A stretch of 64,000 bases of DNA from an uncultured Lachnospiraceae bacterium (GCA_948794795.1 CAQGLR010000020.1:1-64000), one strand, 5' to 3'. Shown: positions 45,448-55,026, numbered from the stretch's first letter. Notes: generated by a model not told the origin, from the letters alone. Translations and numbers: made by a program.

Positions 45448-47556
45448 TTATACTTCAAATAACAGGTCACCATATGTTGGAACTGGCCAGAATTCCTGGT
45501 CAACAAGCATCTCAAGTTCATCAACAGGTGCACGGAGTGCCTCCATAGCAGTAAATACAACATCTTTAAAGAATGTTGCCTGTTCCCTGCCTTCTTCTTT
45601 AGAAGCGGCTTCTGCAGTTACTTTTTTAAGTTCTGCAAGTGCTTTCTGTGCCTTAGCTAGGAGAGCAGAGCACTTAGAGAGAAGTTCAGTCTGTACAGAT
45701 ACATCTGCTTCACTACATGCTGCTTTTACGCTGTTTATAGAGTCTGCAAGGCTTGTGACATAACTTATAATTGATGGTATATACTGTTTGCCTGCCATAT
45801 CAATCATAGTTTTAGCCTCTATGTTTATTGTTTTTGAGTAAGATTCATAATTAATTTCTGCACGTGATTCAAGCTCAACCCTGTTAAGGACATTCTGCCT
45901 TTCAAAAAGTTCTACAGTCTTTTCTTCTACAAGGTAAGGTATTGCTTCAACCATTGATTTAACATTTGGCAGTCCGCGTCTTTCAGCTTCTGCAACCCAG
46001 TCATCTGAATATCCATCACCATTAAATATAACTTTCTGGTGTTCTGTAACGGTTCTTTTAATAAGCTCCTTAACAGCCTTTTCAAAGTCATCTGCTTTTT
46101 CAAGTTCATCTGCAAATTCCTGTAAAACATCAGCAACAATAGCATTTAATATAAAGTTAGGGCCTGCAATAGACATTGATGAGCCTAACATCCTGAATTC
46201 AAATTTATTACCTGTAAATGCAAATGGCGATGTACGGTTTCTGTCTGTTGCGTCCTTTTTAATTACAGGAAGCACATGTACACCTGTATCAAGTTTTTCA
46301 CCCTGGATAGAAGATGAAACATCACCTTTTACAATCTGCTCAATAATATCTTCTAACTGTTCGCCAAGGAAGATAGATATAATAGCAGGAGGTGCTTCAT
46401 TGGCACCAAGCCTGTGGTCATTGCCTGGGTTGGAAGCAGAAAGGCGGAGAAGTTCTGCATTGTCATCTACAGCTTTTATAACTGCTGTAAGGAAGAGCAG
46501 GAACAGATTATTCTCATGTGGTTTTTTGCCTGGTTCAAGGAGGTTAATACCTGTATCTGTTATAATAGACCAGTTATTGTGTTTACCTGAACCATTTACG
46601 CCAGCAAAAGGTTTTTCATGCAGCAGACATTCTAAATTATGTCTTTTGGCAACCTTTTTCATAATTTCCATAACAAGCTGGTTGTGGTCTGTAGAGATAT
46701 TTGCTGTAGCAAATATAGGTGCCATTTCATGCTGTGCAGGTGCAACTTCATTATGCTGTGTTTTGGAAAGTACACCAAGTTTCCAGAGTTCAATATTTAA
46801 GTCTTTCATAAATGATGCTATACGTTCTTTAATTGCACCAAAGTAGTGGTCATCTAATTCCTGTCCTTTTGGTGCAGGTGCGCCAAAAAGTGTGCGGCCT
46901 GTAAATATTAAGTCTTTACGCTGCAAATATTTATCCCTGTCTACAAGGAAATATTCTTGTTCAGGCCCTACAGAGCATGAAACTTTTTTGACATCATCAT
47001 ACCCGAAAAGTTTAAGTACACGTACAGCCTGTTTGCTTATTGCTTCCATTGAACGTAACAGAGGTGTTTTCTTATCAAGTGCTTCTCCAGTATAAGAACA
47101 GAATGCTGTAGGTATGCACAGTGTAACACCAGCAGCATCTTCACGCAGGAATGCTGGTGATGTACAGTCCCATGCTGTATAACCTCTTGCTTCAAATGTG
47201 GCACGCAGGCCGCCAGAAGGGAATGAGGAGGCATCTGGTTCACCCTTGATAAGCTCTTTGCCTGAAAATTCAAATACAGGCCTGCTGGCAGTTGCAGGGC
47301 TTAAGAATGAGTCATGTTTTTCAGCAGTAACCCCTGTCATTGGATGGAACCAGTGGGTGTAGTGTGTTGCACCATGTTCAAGTGCCCATTCCTTCATTGC
47401 ATGTGCGACAACATTAGCTATGTCAATATCAAGGTCTGCTCCGCTTTCAAGTGTTTTCTTCCATGATTTATATACATCCTTGGGAAGTTTTTCCCTCATT
47501 ACATCGTCATTAAAGACATCTTTCCCAAAAACCTTTTCTATAACATTTTCTCCCAT
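45448..47556 (-). CDS. glnN: Glutamine synthetase type III
   Basis: Makes glutamine from glutamate, ammonia and ATP. The protein is about 702 aa, the large size of type III enzymes (GSI is about 450). Conserved parts include HWFHPMTGVTAEKHDSF, SCSVGPEQEYFLVD, KTQHNEVAPAQHEMAPIF, HEKPFAGVNGSGKHNNWS and NRTSPFAFTGNKFEFR. The ATG at 47556 is preferred because GGATGG lies eight bases upstream; an ATG four codons earlier overlaps it. The long leader has its own terminator, so transcription attenuation is likely. It stands alone on the minus strand. Confidence 0.96.
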   Translation of the reverse strand: MGENVIEKVFGKDVFNDDVMREKLPKDVYKSWKKTLESGADLDIDIANVVAHAMKEWALEHGATHYTHWFHPMTGVTAEKHDSFLSPATASRPVFEFSGKELIKGEPDASSFPSGGLRATFEARGYTAWDCTSPAFLREDAAGVTLCIPTAFCSYTGEALDKKTPLLRSMEAISKQAVRVLKLFGYDDVKKVSCSVGPEQEYFLVDRDKYLQRKDLIFTGRTLFGAPAPKGQELDDHYFGAIKERIASFMKDLNIELWKLGVLSKTQHNEVAPAQHEMAPIFATANISTDHNQLVMEIMKKVAKRHNLECLLHEKPFAGVNGSGKHNNWSIITDTGINLLEPGKKPHENNLFLLFLTAVIKAVDDNAELLRLSASNPGNDHRLGANEAPPAIISIFLGEQLEDIIEQIVKGDVSSSIQGEKLDTGVHVLPVIKKDATDRNRTSPFAFTGNKFEFRMLGSSMSIAGPNFILNAIVADVLQEFADELEKADDFEKAVKELIKRTVTEHQKVIFNGDGYSDDWVAEAERRGLPNVKSMVEAIPYLVEEKTVELFERQNVLNRVELESRAEINYESYSKTINIEAKTMIDMAGKQYIPSIISYVTSLADSINSVKAACSEADVSVQTELLSKCSALLAKAQKALAELKKVTAEAASKEEGREQATFFKDVVFTAMEALRAPVDELEMLVDQEFWPVPTYGDLLFEV

Positions 47557-47621
47557 GTTATGTACCATCCTTTCATAATAAATGCTAATTGCAAATTAAT
47601 TTACTGGTATCAGAAGTACAG

Positions 47622-47724
47622 GCTGTTAAAGAAAAAAAGCGTACTCAAATAAATTGAGAACGCCCTTGTCCTGTACATATTAACCAACTTCATAAAATAT
47701 ATCACAATTAAAACTATTTGGCAA
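47622..47724 (-). promoter_or_regulatory. glnN promoter and leader with an internal terminator
   Basis: On the minus strand: TTGCCA (47719-47724), a 17-bp spacer and TATATT (47696-47701). About 45 bases later comes GGGCGTTCTCAATTTATTTG, completing the hairpin with AGTACGC, and then TTTTTTT, an intrinsic terminator about 70 bases before glnN. GTACAGG before it and CCTGTAC after it could pair instead and break the terminator stem context. This suggests attenuation by an ANTAR-type or other nitrogen signal; the mechanism is inference. Confidence 0.6.
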
Positions 47725-47854
47725 CCCCTTTTTTTATTAATTTTATTTTATATACATTTATATTGCAAAATAACCAAAAAAAAAGTATAGTTATATAGAG
47801 TAAGTATTAATAATAAGAAGCAGGTGTGCCATTCCTGCGGAAAAGAGGTAATAT

Positions 47855-49267
47855 ATGTCTGGCAAAAGAGAAGACGGTACACAAGAACCAGGTTTACTAA
47901 AAAAAGCATTTGGCAGATGGCTTGGATTGTTTCTTGTGCTTGTGGCTGCTTTAGTATTTTATCTTGTAGCGGTTAATTTAGACATTATATTTAATGGTAT
48001 TTTTTATGTGCTTGGAATACTGAAGCCAGTTATATATGGATGTGTAATAGCATACATACTTAACCCTCTTATGAAAATATTCCAGAGATGGGTTACTGCC
48101 ATTTATATAAAGAAAGGAAAGGAACTTACAGAAAAGAGAAAAGGGATTATTAACGGGCTGGCTATTGTATTTGCACTTATTACAGGCATCCTTGTAATTG
48201 TAGTATTATTTTTAATGATTATACCACAGATTATTTCAAGTGCCCTTGTACTTGTAGACACTTTGCCAGGACAGGTAGATACCTATTATAAAGAAATAGT
48301 TGATAAAATTGAGAATAACCGTTTTCTTGCAGATACAATGCAGGAAGCAGTCCTGCAGGGGACTAAATTCCTGGATGAAAAGATGACTACAGAAGTAATT
48401 CCCTGGCTGCAGACAAAACTGCTGCCTAACCTTAACACATATGCAAAGCAGTTTGCAAGCGGTGTAGCGGCATTTATAAATGTATTGTATAATCTTTTTA
48501 TTGGGATAATAGTTGCAATTTATCTTTTAAAAAGCAAAAGGATATTTGCGGCACAGAGTAAAAAGATTATGTATGGTGTTTTTAAAAAGAACCATGCAGA
48601 TATGGTTATAAATTATTTAAGAGTTTCAGACAGCATGTTCAGTGGTTTTATATCAGGTAAGATTGTTGATTCAGCAATAATTGGTGTAATATGTTTTGCT
48701 GTTATGGGGGTAATGCGCCTTCCTTATGCAATGCTTGTAAGTGTAATTGTAGGTGTAACTAATGTTATACCAGTATTCGGGCCTTATATTGGTGCAATTC
48801 CAAGTGCCCTTTTAATACTTCTTGTGGACCCAAAGCAGGCATTGTATTTCCTTATACTGATTATAATACTGCAACAGCTTGATGGTAATGTTATAGGGCC
48901 GGCAATACTTGGTGAGTCAACAGGGCTTTCCGCTTTCTGGGTACTTTTTTCGATACTGCTTTTTGGCGGTTTCTGGGGAATAGCAGGAATGCTTGTAGGA
49001 TGCCCGCTGTTTGCTGTTATTTACCGTATAGCTAAAGATTTCGTGTCTATAAGGCTGCGCAGCAAAAATCTTTCAGATGTTACAACAGAGTATATGGACC
49101 TTAAATGTATTGAGATATCAGAAGATAATACAGAATATATAAGATATACAGATGAAGAAATAAACAGTAAAAAGAAAAAAGATAAAAAACAGCCTGGCAA
49201 AGCTTCATTATTATTAGATAAAGTGAAAAAGAAAAATAAAAATGATAAAAATGATAAGCTTGACTAA
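47855..49267 (+). CDS. AI-2E family transporter (PerM-like)
   Basis: A 470-aa membrane protein of the AI-2 exporter/PerM family. Hydrophobic helices lie near residues 22-45, 50-72, 105-130, 205-228 and 265-400. The family core IGVICFAVMGVMRLPYAMLV, then NVIPVFGPYIGAIPSALLIL and LDGNVIGPAILGESTGL, is clear. The C-terminal 60 residues are a Lys/Asp-rich soluble tail. The transported substrate is not proven for most members. AGAGGT precedes the ATG. It is divergent from glnN. Confidence 0.9.
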   Translation: MSGKREDGTQEPGLLKKAFGRWLGLFLVLVAALVFYLVAVNLDIIFNGIFYVLGILKPVIYGCVIAYILNPLMKIFQRWVTAIYIKKGKELTEKRKGIINGLAIVFALITGILVIVVLFLMIIPQIISSALVLVDTLPGQVDTYYKEIVDKIENNRFLADTMQEAVLQGTKFLDEKMTTEVIPWLQTKLLPNLNTYAKQFASGVAAFINVLYNLFIGIIVAIYLLKSKRIFAAQSKKIMYGVFKKNHADMVINYLRVSDSMFSGFISGKIVDSAIIGVICFAVMGVMRLPYAMLVSVIVGVTNVIPVFGPYIGAIPSALLILLVDPKQALYFLILIIILQQLDGNVIGPAILGESTGLSAFWVLFSILLFGGFWGIAGMLVGCPLFAVIYRIAKDFVSIRLRSKNLSDVTTEYMDLKCIEISEDNTEYIRYTDEEINSKKKKDKKQPGKASLLLDKVKKKNKNDKNDKLD

Positions 49268-49384
49268 TTAATGGCTTTAATTTATAATTAACCAGTTGTA
49301 TTATATAGTTTAGGATGTACCAGTTGTGTAATATTGTGCCCATACCCCTGTAATTTATAGGGGTATGGCAGGAATGGGGATTTT

Positions 49385-50263
49385 ATGGTTAAAAGTATGA
49401 CAGGGTTTGGACGCTACGAGGCATCCAGCCGTGATTATAAGATTAGCGTAGAGATAAAGTCAGTAAACCACAGGTATTGTGATTTAAATATAAAACAGCC
49501 AAAGAAGTTTAATGCTTTTGAAAATGATATAAGGAATATTGTTAAACAGTATGCTTCACGTGGCAAGATAGATGTATATATAAGTTTTGAGGATTATTCT
49601 GAGGGAGCAGTTTCTGTAAGGTATAATTCTTCTGTAGCAAAAGGATATATGGATGCAATTACCAGGGCATCAGATGAATTTAATATAGAATCTTCCATAA
49701 CTTCATCAATGCTTGTAAGGTTTCCAGATGTAATTTCTATTGAAAATGATACAAAAGATGCAAATGAAGAATTTGGACTGGTAAAGGATGCTCTTTGTAA
49801 TGCGTGTGCACAGTTTGGAAAGTCACGTGAAAAAGAGGGGCAGGCATTATATAATGATATTAAAACTAAACTTGGCTTTACCCTGGAACTTATAGAAGAG
49901 ATAGAGGAACGCTCTCCGCAGACAGTTGAGCTGTACCAGCAGAAGCTTAAGGATAAAGTAGCAGAACTTCTTGGAGGTACAAGGATTGATGAGGGGCTGG
50001 TTGCCACAGAAATTACAATTTTTGCTGATAAAGTATGTGTGGATGAAGAAACAGTAAGGCTTAGAAGCCATATTGCAAATATGGAAGATACATTATCAAA
50101 GGATGAACCAGTAGGGCGTAAGCTTGATTTTATTGCCCAGGAGATGAACAGGGAAGCAAATACAATCCTTTCAAAGGCAAATGATGCAGAATTGTCTGGC
50201 ATTGCGATTGACTTAAAGACTGGAATTGAGAAAATACGCGAGCAGATACAGAACATTGAATAA
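49385..50263 (+). CDS. YicC family protein
   Basis: A 292-aa member of the YicC family (the E. coli protein is reported as an endoribonuclease acting on small RNAs). It starts MVKSMTGFGRYE, the family signature, and ends with the DUF1732-type region PVGRKLDFIAQEMNREANTI. It is the first gene of a compact unit with remA, gmk and rpoZ, the normal Firmicute order. The gap to the next gene is 14 bases. Confidence 0.94.
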   Translation: MVKSMTGFGRYEASSRDYKISVEIKSVNHRYCDLNIKQPKKFNAFENDIRNIVKQYASRGKIDVYISFEDYSEGAVSVRYNSSVAKGYMDAITRASDEFNIESSITSSMLVRFPDVISIENDTKDANEEFGLVKDALCNACAQFGKSREKEGQALYNDIKTKLGFTLELIEEIEERSPQTVELYQQKLKDKVAELLGGTRIDEGLVATEITIFADKVCVDEETVRLRSHIANMEDTLSKDEPVGRKLDFIAQEMNREANTILSKANDAELSGIAIDLKTGIEKIREQIQNIE

Positions 50264-50277
50264 GAAAGAGAATATCT

Positions 50278-50547
50278 ATGCTGGTAAATATAGGATTTGG
50301 GAATGTTGTAAATATGGATAAGGTAGTAAGTATTATAAAGGCTGATGCAGCACCTATAAAACGTATGGTACAGGCAGCAAAGGATAATAATCTTGCTATT
50401 GATGCTACATGTGGACGGAAAACAAGGTGTGTGCTTATTATGGACAGCGGACATATAGTGCTTTCTGCTTTGCTTTCAGAAACTATAGAAAACAGGGCAG
50501 GGGGAGTCCTGGTATCAGAAAGGGGTAATGAAGAAGATGACACATAA
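50278..50547 (+). CDS. remA: RemA/DUF370 family regulator
   Basis: An 89-aa protein that starts MLVNIGFGNVVNMDKVV and carries ATCGRKTRCVLIMDSGHIVL, the signature of RemA (DUF370). In Bacillus subtilis RemA binds DNA and activates matrix genes. Its end overlaps the start of gmk by 20 bases, so the two are translated together. Confidence 0.93.
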   Translation: MLVNIGFGNVVNMDKVVSIIKADAAPIKRMVQAAKDNNLAIDATCGRKTRCVLIMDSGHIVLSALLSETIENRAGGVLVSERGNEEDDT

Positions 50548-51166
50548 TAAAGGAATAATTGCTGTTATCTCAGGATTTTCGGGTGCAGGCAAGGGTACAA
50601 TAGTTAATGGCCTTGTAAGCAGGTATGGTTATTCAGTTTCAATATCTGCAACAACAAGGGCTCCCAGGCAGGGAGAGGAAGAGGGCAAGAATTATTTCTT
50701 TAAGACAAAAGAAGAATTTGAACAGATGATTAAAGAGGAAAAGCTTATAGAATACGCAAAATATGTAGATAATTATTATGGTACACCAAAGGATTATGTG
50801 TTTGGAAAGATAAACAGTGGCCAGGATGTGCTTTTAGAAATAGAAATGCAGGGGGCTTTGCAGGTTAAAAAGAAATTTCCAGAGGTTTCACTAATATTTA
50901 TTACACCTCCAGACGCTGCAGAGCTTAAGAACCGTCTTATAAAGCGTGGCACAGAGAAACCTGATGTTATAGAAAAAAGGGTTATGCGTGCTGTTGAAGA
51001 ATGTAGTTTTATGCCAGAATATGATTATATTATGGTAAATGACGACCTTGAGAAATGTATTACACAAATGCACAGCCTTATCCAGTCACTCCATTATACA
51101 AGGAATAACCAGCAGCTTCTTATTGACAGGATAAGCAGTGATTTTAAGGCTTTTATGCAATTGTAA
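50528..51166 (+). CDS. gmk: Guanylate kinase
   Basis: Phosphorylates GMP to GDP. The 212-aa protein has the P-loop GFSGAGKGT, the GMP-binding SISATTRAPRQGEEEGKNYF and YYGTPKDYV regions, and EIEMQGALQVKKKFP. The start could be 50528 or the ATG nine bases later (MTHNKG); neither has ideal spacing. It lies within the yicC-remA-gmk-rpoZ unit. Confidence 0.95.
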   Translation: MKKMTHNKGIIAVISGFSGAGKGTIVNGLVSRYGYSVSISATTRAPRQGEEEGKNYFFKTKEEFEQMIKEEKLIEYAKYVDNYYGTPKDYVFGKINSGQDVLLEIEMQGALQVKKKFPEVSLIFITPPDAAELKNRLIKRGTEKPDVIEKRVMRAVEECSFMPEYDYIMVNDDLEKCITQMHSLIQSLHYTRNNQQLLIDRISSDFKAFMQL

Positions 51167-51195
51167 TAATAACGAGAAGAGAGGAGAATTATTAT

Positions 51196-51519
51196 ATGTT
51201 ACATCCATCTTATACAGATTTAATGAAACTGGTTAATAGTGAGGTTGAATCAGGGGAGGCTCCTGTTGTCAACAGCAGGTATTCTATAGTGCTTGCTACT
51301 TCAAAAAGGGCACGCCAGATTATAGATGGGGCTGAGTCATATGTATCGCCAAAATGTCCTAAACCACTTTCTATAGCTATTGATGAACTTAATAATTCCA
51401 AAATCCGTATATTAAGTGAAGAAGAAGCAGCAGAAGCTGAAGCAAGAAAGGCTGCTGCAGAAGCTGAAAAAGAGGCTATGGCTGAAGAGATGGTTTCATT
51501 TTCAGAGGAAGAAGATTAA
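51196..51519 (+). CDS. rpoZ: RNA polymerase omega subunit
   Basis: A 107-aa small RNA polymerase subunit that aids assembly. It begins MLHPSYTDLMKLVNSEV and has VNSRYSIVLATSKRARQI, the conserved omega core. The C-terminal 30 residues are an acidic, Ala/Glu-rich tail, an extension common in Lachnospiraceae. It follows gmk by 29 bases. Confidence 0.94.
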   Translation: MLHPSYTDLMKLVNSEVESGEAPVVNSRYSIVLATSKRARQIIDGAESYVSPKCPKPLSIAIDELNNSKIRILSEEEAAEAEARKAAAEAEKEAMAEEMVSFSEEED

Positions 51520-51549
51520 CTTTAATCAATACAGAGGTGGTATTTTTTC

Positions 51550-52245
51550 ATGGAAAAAGAATTTGGTAATACAGATAATGATAATATTGAAGTTGCTGGA
51601 AGCAATGAAAATACAGAAGAAGATATAACCAGTAATAGCTGGCAGGACCATGAAGATACAGCAGACACAGATATTACCAGGACTGGAAAGAGTGAAGAAA
51701 AGATTCCGGCTGCTAAAAGGATACGCAATAATATAATTGAATTATGTGTCTATGTTGCAATAATTGTTATATGTGTGGCATTTGTACCTAAATATGTGCT
51801 GCAAAGGACTATTGTTGATGGAAGGTCAATGATGAATACACTTAAAGATGGTGAAAATCTTCTTGTTGAGAAAGTTTCTTACCGTTTCTCTGACCCTGGA
51901 AGGTTTGATGTAATAGTTTTTTATCCACATGGCCGTGACAGCTCGGATTATTATATTAAACGTATAATAGGGCTGCCTGGTGAAACTGTACAGATTAAAG
52001 GTAAAGATATTTACATAGACGGAGAAAAGCTTGAAGAGGACTTTGGAAAAGACCCTATTACAGAGCCTGGAATGGCAGAAGACCCTATTAAGCTTGCTGA
52101 AGATGAATTTTTTGTACTTGGTGATAACCGCACAGTAAGTGAGGATAGCAGGTATGAAGAGGTAGGGCCTGTGAAACGTGAAAATATAGAGGGCAGGGCG
52201 GTACTCCGTATATATCCGCTGTCAGAATTTGGTACATTTGACTGA
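51550..52245 (+). CDS. lepB: Signal peptidase I
   Basis: A 231-aa type I signal peptidase that removes signal peptides at the outer face of the membrane. An acidic, Asn/Asp-rich cytoplasmic N-terminus (1-55) precedes one membrane helix (about 60-82). The catalytic Ser is in GRSMMNTL and the Lys in YYIKRIIGLPGE; GDNRTVSEDSRYEEVG is the final signature. It follows rpoZ by 30 bases and may belong to the same operon. Confidence 0.94.
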   Translation: MEKEFGNTDNDNIEVAGSNENTEEDITSNSWQDHEDTADTDITRTGKSEEKIPAAKRIRNNIIELCVYVAIIVICVAFVPKYVLQRTIVDGRSMMNTLKDGENLLVEKVSYRFSDPGRFDVIVFYPHGRDSSDYYIKRIIGLPGETVQIKGKDIYIDGEKLEEDFGKDPITEPGMAEDPIKLAEDEFFVLGDNRTVSEDSRYEEVGPVKRENIEGRAVLRIYPLSEFGTFD

Positions 52246-52330
52246 TATATTGCGGGTTATTTTGTAACTATAGGCAATGTGGAAAATACATTTAGTATAG
52301 TAAGAAGTATTGTATAAGATGTATTAAATT

Positions 52331-52391
52331 TTCACATAGCGGACTTATCCGCTATATTATTTGCGCCGTTAAGACCGGCATGGGGAGTATT
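52331..52391 (+). promoter_or_regulatory. Promoter-hairpin-RBS module before the amidase gene
   Basis: TTCACA (52331-52336), a 16-bp spacer and TATATT (52353-52358), then a short hairpin GCCG-TTAAGAC-CGGC and ATGGGGAGTATT before the ATG. It has the same architecture as the blocks before mutL, the ABC permease (7348) and the HAD gene (58191). Confidence 0.5.
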
Positions 52392-53387
52392 ATGAAAGAC
52401 TTAAAACGTGAAATAACGGTTATGGCAGGTATTATAGCTATAGCTGTGGCATTAGTAACTGTTCTTGGCATAAATAAAATAAGCAGGAATTTCTCAGTTG
52501 CAGCTGAAACAGAGGAAGAGGAGCAGGAAGAAAAGTTTGAATTTGTTTCAAAAACTGAAGAGATTAAGGCTGGCAGTAAATACCAGTTTAGTGTAACGGG
52601 TAAATCAGATGATGAAGTTATATGGTCTGTATCAGATAAGAAATATGCAGTAGTAAACCAGAAAGGTGTGCTTCTTGGAAAGAGGGCAGGAAATGTTACT
52701 GTATATGCAAGTAATGCAGGCAGGATTATTTCATATGATGTAGATATACAAGGAAAATATAAGGTTGCTATAGATGCAGGGCACCAGCTGCGTGGTGATA
52801 GTTCTACTGAGCCAGAAGGTCCTGGTTCTAAAACCAGGAAAGCAAAAGTGGCAGGTGGTGCAACTGGCGCAGCAACAGGTGTGCCAGAGTACCAGCTTAC
52901 CCTGGATATTGCCAAAAAACTGCGTAAAGAGCTTCTTGACAGGGGATATGAAGTTTATATGGTGCGCACAAAGAATAATGTAAATATTAGTAATAAGAAA
53001 AGGGCTGTAAATTCAAATAAAAGCGGTTCTGATATTTATATACGCCTGCATGGTGACAGTTCCACATCATCATCAGCTAAAGGTGCAAGTGCTCTTTATC
53101 CATCTAAGTCAAACCCATATGTTGGCAGCCTTAGCAAAAAGTCCCTAAAGCTTTCCAAGAAGCTGCTGGACAGTTATTGTAAGAAAACAGGGATAAATAA
53201 CAGGGGATGTGTTATAAGGGATGACCTTACAGGCACTAACTGGAGTAAAATACCTGTAACCCTTATTGAAATGGGATTTATGAGTAACCATAGTGAAGAT
53301 AAGAAAATGCAGAAGAAAGCATTCCAGAATAAAATGGCAAAAGGGCTGGCAGATGGAATTGATGCATATTTTGGATATACAGGCTGA
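52392..53387 (+). CDS. N-acetylmuramoyl-L-alanine amidase with Big2-like domain
   Basis: A 331-aa cell-wall hydrolase. An N-terminal membrane helix or uncleaved signal (about 9-30) is followed by an acidic linker and a Big2-like immunoglobulin domain (about 50-120, VIWSVSDKKYAVVNQKGVLL). The Amidase_3 zinc domain comes next: VAIDAGHQ (Zn His), a Glu in VPEYQLTLDIA, YIRLHGD (Zn His) and the catalytic Glu in VTLIEMGFMSN. GGGGAG sets the start at MKDLKRE rather than four codons earlier. It cuts the bond between muramic acid and L-Ala. Confidence 0.93.
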   Translation: MKDLKREITVMAGIIAIAVALVTVLGINKISRNFSVAAETEEEEQEEKFEFVSKTEEIKAGSKYQFSVTGKSDDEVIWSVSDKKYAVVNQKGVLLGKRAGNVTVYASNAGRIISYDVDIQGKYKVAIDAGHQLRGDSSTEPEGPGSKTRKAKVAGGATGAATGVPEYQLTLDIAKKLRKELLDRGYEVYMVRTKNNVNISNKKRAVNSNKSGSDIYIRLHGDSSTSSSAKGASALYPSKSNPYVGSLSKKSLKLSKKLLDSYCKKTGINNRGCVIRDDLTGTNWSKIPVTLIEMGFMSNHSEDKKMQKKAFQNKMAKGLADGIDAYFGYTG

Positions 53388-53417
53388 TGTGTAATAAATT
53401 TGTAATTATATCTTGAA

Positions 53418-53446
53418 TTACATTATATTTAAGTGTAAGATATAAT
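53418..53446 (+). promoter_or_regulatory. Candidate comFB promoter
   Basis: TTACAT (53418-53423) and TATAAT (53441-53446) are separated by 17 bases, about 65 bases before the comFB start. Confidence 0.5.
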
Positions 53447-53516
53447 TATGGAAGCTTTAATATAGTTACGGTGTTATAATAGTGTTTTAGGCGTATACGT
53501 CAGATAGGAGTAGCAG

Positions 53517-53801
53517 ATGGAAGGTTTAACAAATATGATGGAGGAGACTGTTTTAACAAAGATAAACCAGTTATGGCCTACTACTAATTTCTGCAAATGT
53601 GACCAGTGTAAAATTGATATTGCTGCATTTGCACTTAACAGGCTGCCTCCAAGGTATGTACATTCATTGGCAGGTGAACTTATACATAAGTTTGATGCAT
53701 CTACAACGCAGATGGATGCGGAAATTACAGCATGTGTTTATAATGCTATAGTGCGTATAGGTGAAGACCCGAACCATGATGCTGATGGAAACAAGAAATA
53801 A
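53517..53801 (+). CDS. Late competence protein ComFB-like
   Basis: A 94-aa protein of the ComFB family: METVLTKINQLWP-like N-terminus, FCKCDQCKIDIAAFALNRLPPRYV with its Cys residues, and AEITACVYNAIVRI. In cyanobacteria ComFB-type proteins bind cyclic di-nucleotides; in Clostridia the role is unknown. ATAGGAG precedes the ATG. A transposase remnant follows directly. Confidence 0.9.
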   Translation: MEGLTNMMEETVLTKINQLWPTTNFCKCDQCKIDIAAFALNRLPPRYVHSLAGELIHKFDASTTQMDAEITACVYNAIVRIGEDPNHDADGNKK

Positions 53802-53809
53802 AATAAGGA

Positions 53810-54301
53810 ATGGTAAGACCAGGGTGTAATGTATCTGCAGAGTGGCAGCATGTATTACTTTCCTGGTCTTATTTTACTTTAGGTGTACTGCGTGGCATTA
53901 TGGATAGTTCAGGCGTAGCAGAAGAAATCATTTTTGGTACTTTAAAAACCCGTTTCCAGTGGGAAATGGAAGAAGACTTCCGCCAGATGAAAGATTTCTG
54001 GGAATTAAGTGGTTTCAAAAGTACAAAATATAATTATATTACTTTCCATATTATAATGATAATGGCACTTACCAGCTACCTTTTCTTCCAGATATATAAA
54101 AACCTTGAAGAAGGGCAGGCTTATACTGGCAGGTCACTGCCTGTTGCTGCCAAAAACTATAAAGAAACTAAACCAAAAGAGGTAGTTGTATATGTGGGAC
54201 AGTATTTTGGCATTTTCCCATTACTTGAATTTTTAAAAATTTATGCAGAATGCACGTTAGAAGTAAGACAACTTCTTGACCCAGTTCTTGCTAAAGTATA
54301 G
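53810..54301 (+). pseudogene. DDE transposase C-terminal remnant
   Basis: A 163-codon open frame resembling the end of a DDE transposase: FQWEMEEDFRQMKDFWELSG, YNYITFHIIMIMALTSYLFF and then YVGQYFGIFPLLEFLKIYAE with a final PVLAKV. The N-terminal catalytic Asp residues and a proper start are missing, and no inverted repeats were found. The family (IS4-like or related) is a guess. Confidence 0.6.
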
Positions 54302-54425
54302 TAGGTTTTTTATAATATTTTCAAAAGACTAATTGAAGAAAATTAAAAAAAAGCTTGCATTTTATGATAGGATAGTGTAAAATAGTTTTTGTCAGTTCGG
54401 AGAACTGTTAAGTAATTGAAGAAAT

Positions 54426-54497
54426 GGTCTGTTGGTCAAGCGGCTAAGACGTCGCCCTCTCACGGCGAAAACAGGGGTTCGATTCCCCTACAGACTG
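54426..54497 (+). tRNA. tRNA-Glu (anticodon CTC)
   Basis: A 72-base cloverleaf. The acceptor stem is GGTCTGT/ACAGACT with a G-T pair at the end. The D-arm is TTGGTCAAGCGGCTAAGAC. The anticodon stem-loop CGCC-CTCTCAC-GGCG gives anticodon CTC (codon GAG). The T-arm CAGGGGTTCGATTCCCCT contains the TTCGA loop. The CCA end is not encoded. Confidence 0.95.
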
Positions 54498-54530
54498 CTA
54501 CTGTTTATAATTAAACAGCCCAACCCAGAG

Positions 54531-54565
54531 AAAACCTGTAAGTGTGTAATTTACAGGTTTTTCTT
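54531..54565 (+). terminator. Terminator after tRNA-Glu
   Basis: AAAACCTGTAA pairs with TTACAGGTTTT, followed by TTCTTTATTTT. Confidence 0.8.
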
Positions 54566-54639
54566 TATTTTATGGGAGTTTGCGGGCTATAGTGCTGGTG
54601 TAAAGGGAATTTTGTTAAAGTGCATTTCAGGGTGTTAAA

Positions 54640-55026
54640 CGTCCTTCCAGGGTTATCCAGATATGGGTAAGCTGGTGAGTAATTAAAGCAAATATTTGCA
54701 GAAGTTTATGAAGATTATTTAAAAAAGTACATAAGTCTGGAAAACGGCGTGCCATCGCATGGTTTAATGGTACAATACAGAGGGGAATGGTGATGGTTTC
54801 ACCAGAAGCCCTGCAGCAGCTATATGTAAAATGGCATGGGCTGCTGGACAGCGGGGAGGGGGGAAGCACTTAAAAAGATTGTTTGCATAGATGGAAAAAC
54901 TATGTGTGGTAACAAAAACAGAAATGAAAAACCACTGCATATTGTTTCTGAATGTAACAAAGAAGATGGATCCTGCATGGGGCAGAGGGCAGCCATGGAA
55001 AAAAGCAATGAAATTACAGCAATACC
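54640..55026 (+). pseudogene. ISAs1-family transposase, N-terminal remnant
   Basis: Pieces in different frames can be read: YLKKYISLENGVPSH, then MVMVSPEALQQLYVKWHGLL, then EALKKIVCIDGKTMCGNKNR, PLHIVSECNKEDGSCMGQRA and EKSNEITAIP. The piece CIDGK contains the first catalytic Asp. Frameshifts and in-frame stops break it. At 55027 the frame runs into an inverted repeat of a second element. Confidence 0.75.

Noticed and set aside
47580..47760. Glutamine riboswitch before glnN
   Set aside because: I could not find the conserved core of the known glutamine aptamers; only a terminator and a possible competing pair are visible.
49594..50454. 286-codon minus-strand frame opposite yicC
   Set aside because: Shadow of yicC and remA, which are well supported on the plus strand.
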